64,000 nucleotides of DNA, from contig NZ_JAAIKR010000011.1 of assembly GCF_018221465.1 (NCBI RefSeq), forward strand, positions 62,001 to 126,000, written 5' to 3'. The position numbers and the translations under genes are program-made. This stretch comes from Shewanella intestini. GTDB taxonomy: Bacteria > Pseudomonadota > Gammaproteobacteria > Enterobacterales > Shewanellaceae. A model generated the notes under the pieces. That model was not told the DNA's origin and searched no databases. It saw only the letters and a list, made by a program, of their open reading frames with translations. Shown one piece after another: positions 62,407-64,000 of the stretch (position 1 is its first letter; each line of letters opens with the position of its first letter).

Positions 62407-63396
62407 ATGCAGGGTTCTGTTACAGAATTTCTTAAACCGCGTCTCGTTGATATTGAGCAGGTTAATTCAACACGCGCTAAAGTTACCCTAGAACCACTAG
62501 AACGTGGTTTTGGCCATACCTTAGGTAACGCGTTGCGTCGCATCCTATTATCATCAATGCCAGGCTGTGCTGTCACAGAGGTAGAAATTGATGGTGTGCT
62601 GCATGAATACAGCAGTAAGGAAGGCGTACAAGAAGATATCCTTGAAATATTGTTAAACCTAAAAGGCTTAGCAGTAACTATTGAGGGTAAAGATGAAGCT
62701 TTACTTACCCTGAGTAAGTCAGGCGCAGGCCCTGTTACAGCAGCCGATATCACACATGACGGTGATGTTACCGTTATGAATCCTGATCATGTTATCTGTC
62801 ATTTGACAGGTAATAATGATATCAGCATGCGAATTCGTGTTGAGCGTGGTCGTGGTTATGTTCCAGCTTCTGCTAGAGCACAAACTGAAGATGATGATCG
62901 CCCAATCGGTCGCTTGTTGGTTGATGCTTCTTTTTCACCAGTAGCACGCATTGCATATAATGTTGAAGCTGCCCGTGTTGAACAGCGTACTGACTTAGAT
63001 AAACTCGTTATCGATATGACAACTAATGGCACTATCGATCCCGAGGAAGCAATTCGACGTTCTGCAACAATTTTAGCTGAACAGCTAGATGCGTTTGTAG
63101 AACTACGTGATGTGACTGAGCAGCCGCCAGAAGAAGTGAAACCGGAATTCGATCCGATATTACTGCGTCCTGTCGACGATTTAGAGCTAACTGTACGTTC
63201 GGCTAACTGTTTGAAAGCCGAAGCGATTCATTACATCGGAGATCTGGTACAACGCACTGAAGTTGAGTTGCTTAAAACCCCTAATTTAGGTAAGAAATCT
63301 CTTACTGAGATTAAGGATGTTTTAGCGTCTCGCGGACTGTCGTTAGGTATGCGTCTTGAAAACTGGCCTCCAGCTAGTTTAGCAGACGACCTATAA
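62407..63396 (+). CDS. rpoA: DNA-directed RNA polymerase subunit alpha
   Basis: 329 aa: N-terminal dimerisation domain with [20 protein letters not shown], linker at about 233-248, and a C-terminal domain with [18 protein letters not shown] and [20 protein letters not shown] that contacts UP elements and activators. GAGAGGA upstream. Confidence 0.99.
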   Translation: MQGSVTEFLKPRLVDIEQVNSTRAKVTLEPLERGFGHTLGNALRRILLSSMPGCAVTEVEIDGVLHEYSSKEGVQEDILEILLNLKGLAVTIEGKDEALLTLSKSGAGPVTAADITHDGDVTVMNPDHVICHLTGNNDISMRIRVERGRGYVPASARAQTEDDDRPIGRLLVDASFSPVARIAYNVEAARVEQRTDLDKLVIDMTTNGTIDPEEAIRRSATILAEQLDAFVELRDVTEQPPEEVKPEFDPILLRPVDDLELTVRSANCLKAEAIHYIGDLVQRTEVELLKTPNLGKKSLTEIKDVLASRGLSLGMRLENWPPASLADDL

Positions 63397-63437
63397 GTTC
63401 TCAGGTTAGTACAGATTTAGGTTATAAGGATTAGGTC

Positions 63438-63833
63438 ATGCGCCATCGTAAGAGTGGTCGTCAACTGAACCGCAACAGCAGTCATCGTCAAGCTATGTTC
63501 CGTAACATGGCATGCTCAATAGTTCGTCATGAGATTATCAAGACAACTGTAGCAAAAGCGAAAGAACTGCGTAGCGTAGTTGAACCTCTAATAACACTTG
63601 CTAAAGTAGACAGCGTTGCAAATCGCCGTTTAGCTTTTGCTCGTACCCGCGACGCTGAAGTTGTAGGTAAGTTATTTTCAGAATTGGGTCCACGCTTCCA
63701 GGAACGTCCTGGTGGTTACACTCGTATTCTAAAATGTGGTCTACGTACCGGTGATAAAGCCCCAATGGCTTACATCGAGTTAGTAGGTCGCCCAGAAGCC
63801 GCTGAAGCTGTTGATGCAGAAGCTGCTGAGTAA
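63438..63833 (+). CDS. rplQ: 50S ribosomal protein L17
   Basis: 131 aa; [20 protein letters not shown] and an acidic Ala/Glu tail. Last gene of the alpha operon, followed by a terminator. Confidence 0.98.
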   Translation: MRHRKSGRQLNRNSSHRQAMFRNMACSIVRHEIIKTTVAKAKELRSVVEPLITLAKVDSVANRRLAFARTRDAEVVGKLFSELGPRFQERPGGYTRILKCGLRTGDKAPMAYIELVGRPEAAEAVDAEAAE

Positions 63834-63857
63834 TATTTAATATTATTCATCTAAAAA

Positions 63858-63880
63858 CCGAGCCTAGGCTCGGTTTTTTT
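63858..63880 (+). terminator. Intrinsic terminator after rplQ
   Basis: Perfect palindrome CCGAGCCTAGGCTCGG followed by seven T, with an A tract before it, ending the 32-kb supercluster. The remaining 120 bases to the window end show nothing recognisable. Confidence 0.92.
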
Positions 63881-64000
63881 ATATCTCAATTTTATAGCCG
63901 TGTTTAGCTAACTTCTATTATGCTATTTTTACTTGATGGTTTTTGGCACGTCTTTTCTTTATGCTCCATGTTCTTTAACTATTTATCTCGCGTGTTTAAT

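Noticed and set aside
63944-63962. TTTGGCACGTCTTTTCTTT near the window end resembling a -24/-12 promoter
   Set aside because: The -12 element reads TTCT rather than TTGC, and no downstream gene is visible.

Overview
The window looks like a chromosomal segment of a marine gammaproteobacterium, most likely Shewanella. This is judged from protein similarity recalled from memory, moderate GC, gene order and an RyhB-like RNA; no search was run. There are no insertion sequences, prophage genes or CRISPR arrays. Nearly all of it is core genome.

Layout. (1) Positions 1-3000: threonine catabolism (tdh, cut by the window edge, and kbl) and a TetR-type regulator. (2) 3100-9600: an LPS core/lipid A patch with waaA, kdkA, a GT9 heptosyltransferase-like gene, a CDP-glycerol glycerophosphotransferase-like gene, a HIT-cytidylyltransferase fusion and a GT25 gene. 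(3) 9650-11630: coaD, mutM and a small membrane-anchored protein. (4) 11855-17510, minus strand: one tight cluster for tungstate/molybdate use, tupABC-mobA-mobB/moeA-moaA. It is preceded by a very good sigma-54 (-24/-12) promoter and faces a divergent sigma-54 two-component system (17817-21355). (5) 21400-31270: an RyhB-like Fur-controlled small RNA, a GNAT gene, yhhQ behind a candidate preQ1-I riboswitch, menF, an HD-GYP gene, two small membrane proteins, a YeiH-type transporter, murB-birA and coaA. (6) 31440-63880: the information-processing supercluster: tRNA-Thr/Tyr/Gly, tuf, secE-nusG, rplKA, rplJL-rpoBC, rpsLG-fusA-tuf, then the S10, spc and alpha operons through rplQ.

How the parts work together. 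TupABC imports tungstate (possibly molybdate). MoaA, MobB/MoeA and MobA make molybdopterin and insert the metal. The divergent histidine kinase and NtrC-type regulator are the natural candidates to fire the sigma-54 promoter. In the LPS region, the cytidylyltransferase and the CDP-glycerol transferase could make and use an activated glycerol phosphate to decorate the cell surface. The ribosomal supercluster carries the expected autoregulatory leaders (L10, S10/L4, alpha/S4) and growth-rate-type promoters with GC-rich discriminators. The two tuf copies are identical by eye, including their terminators.

The most interesting signals are the sigma-54 control of a tungstate/molybdopterin operon, the HIT-cytidylyltransferase paired with a CDP-glycerol transferase, the RyhB-like RNA, the preQ1-I-like element, and the perfect palindromes at the predicted +1 of the str and S10 operons. 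No wholly new multi-gene defence or mobile system was found.
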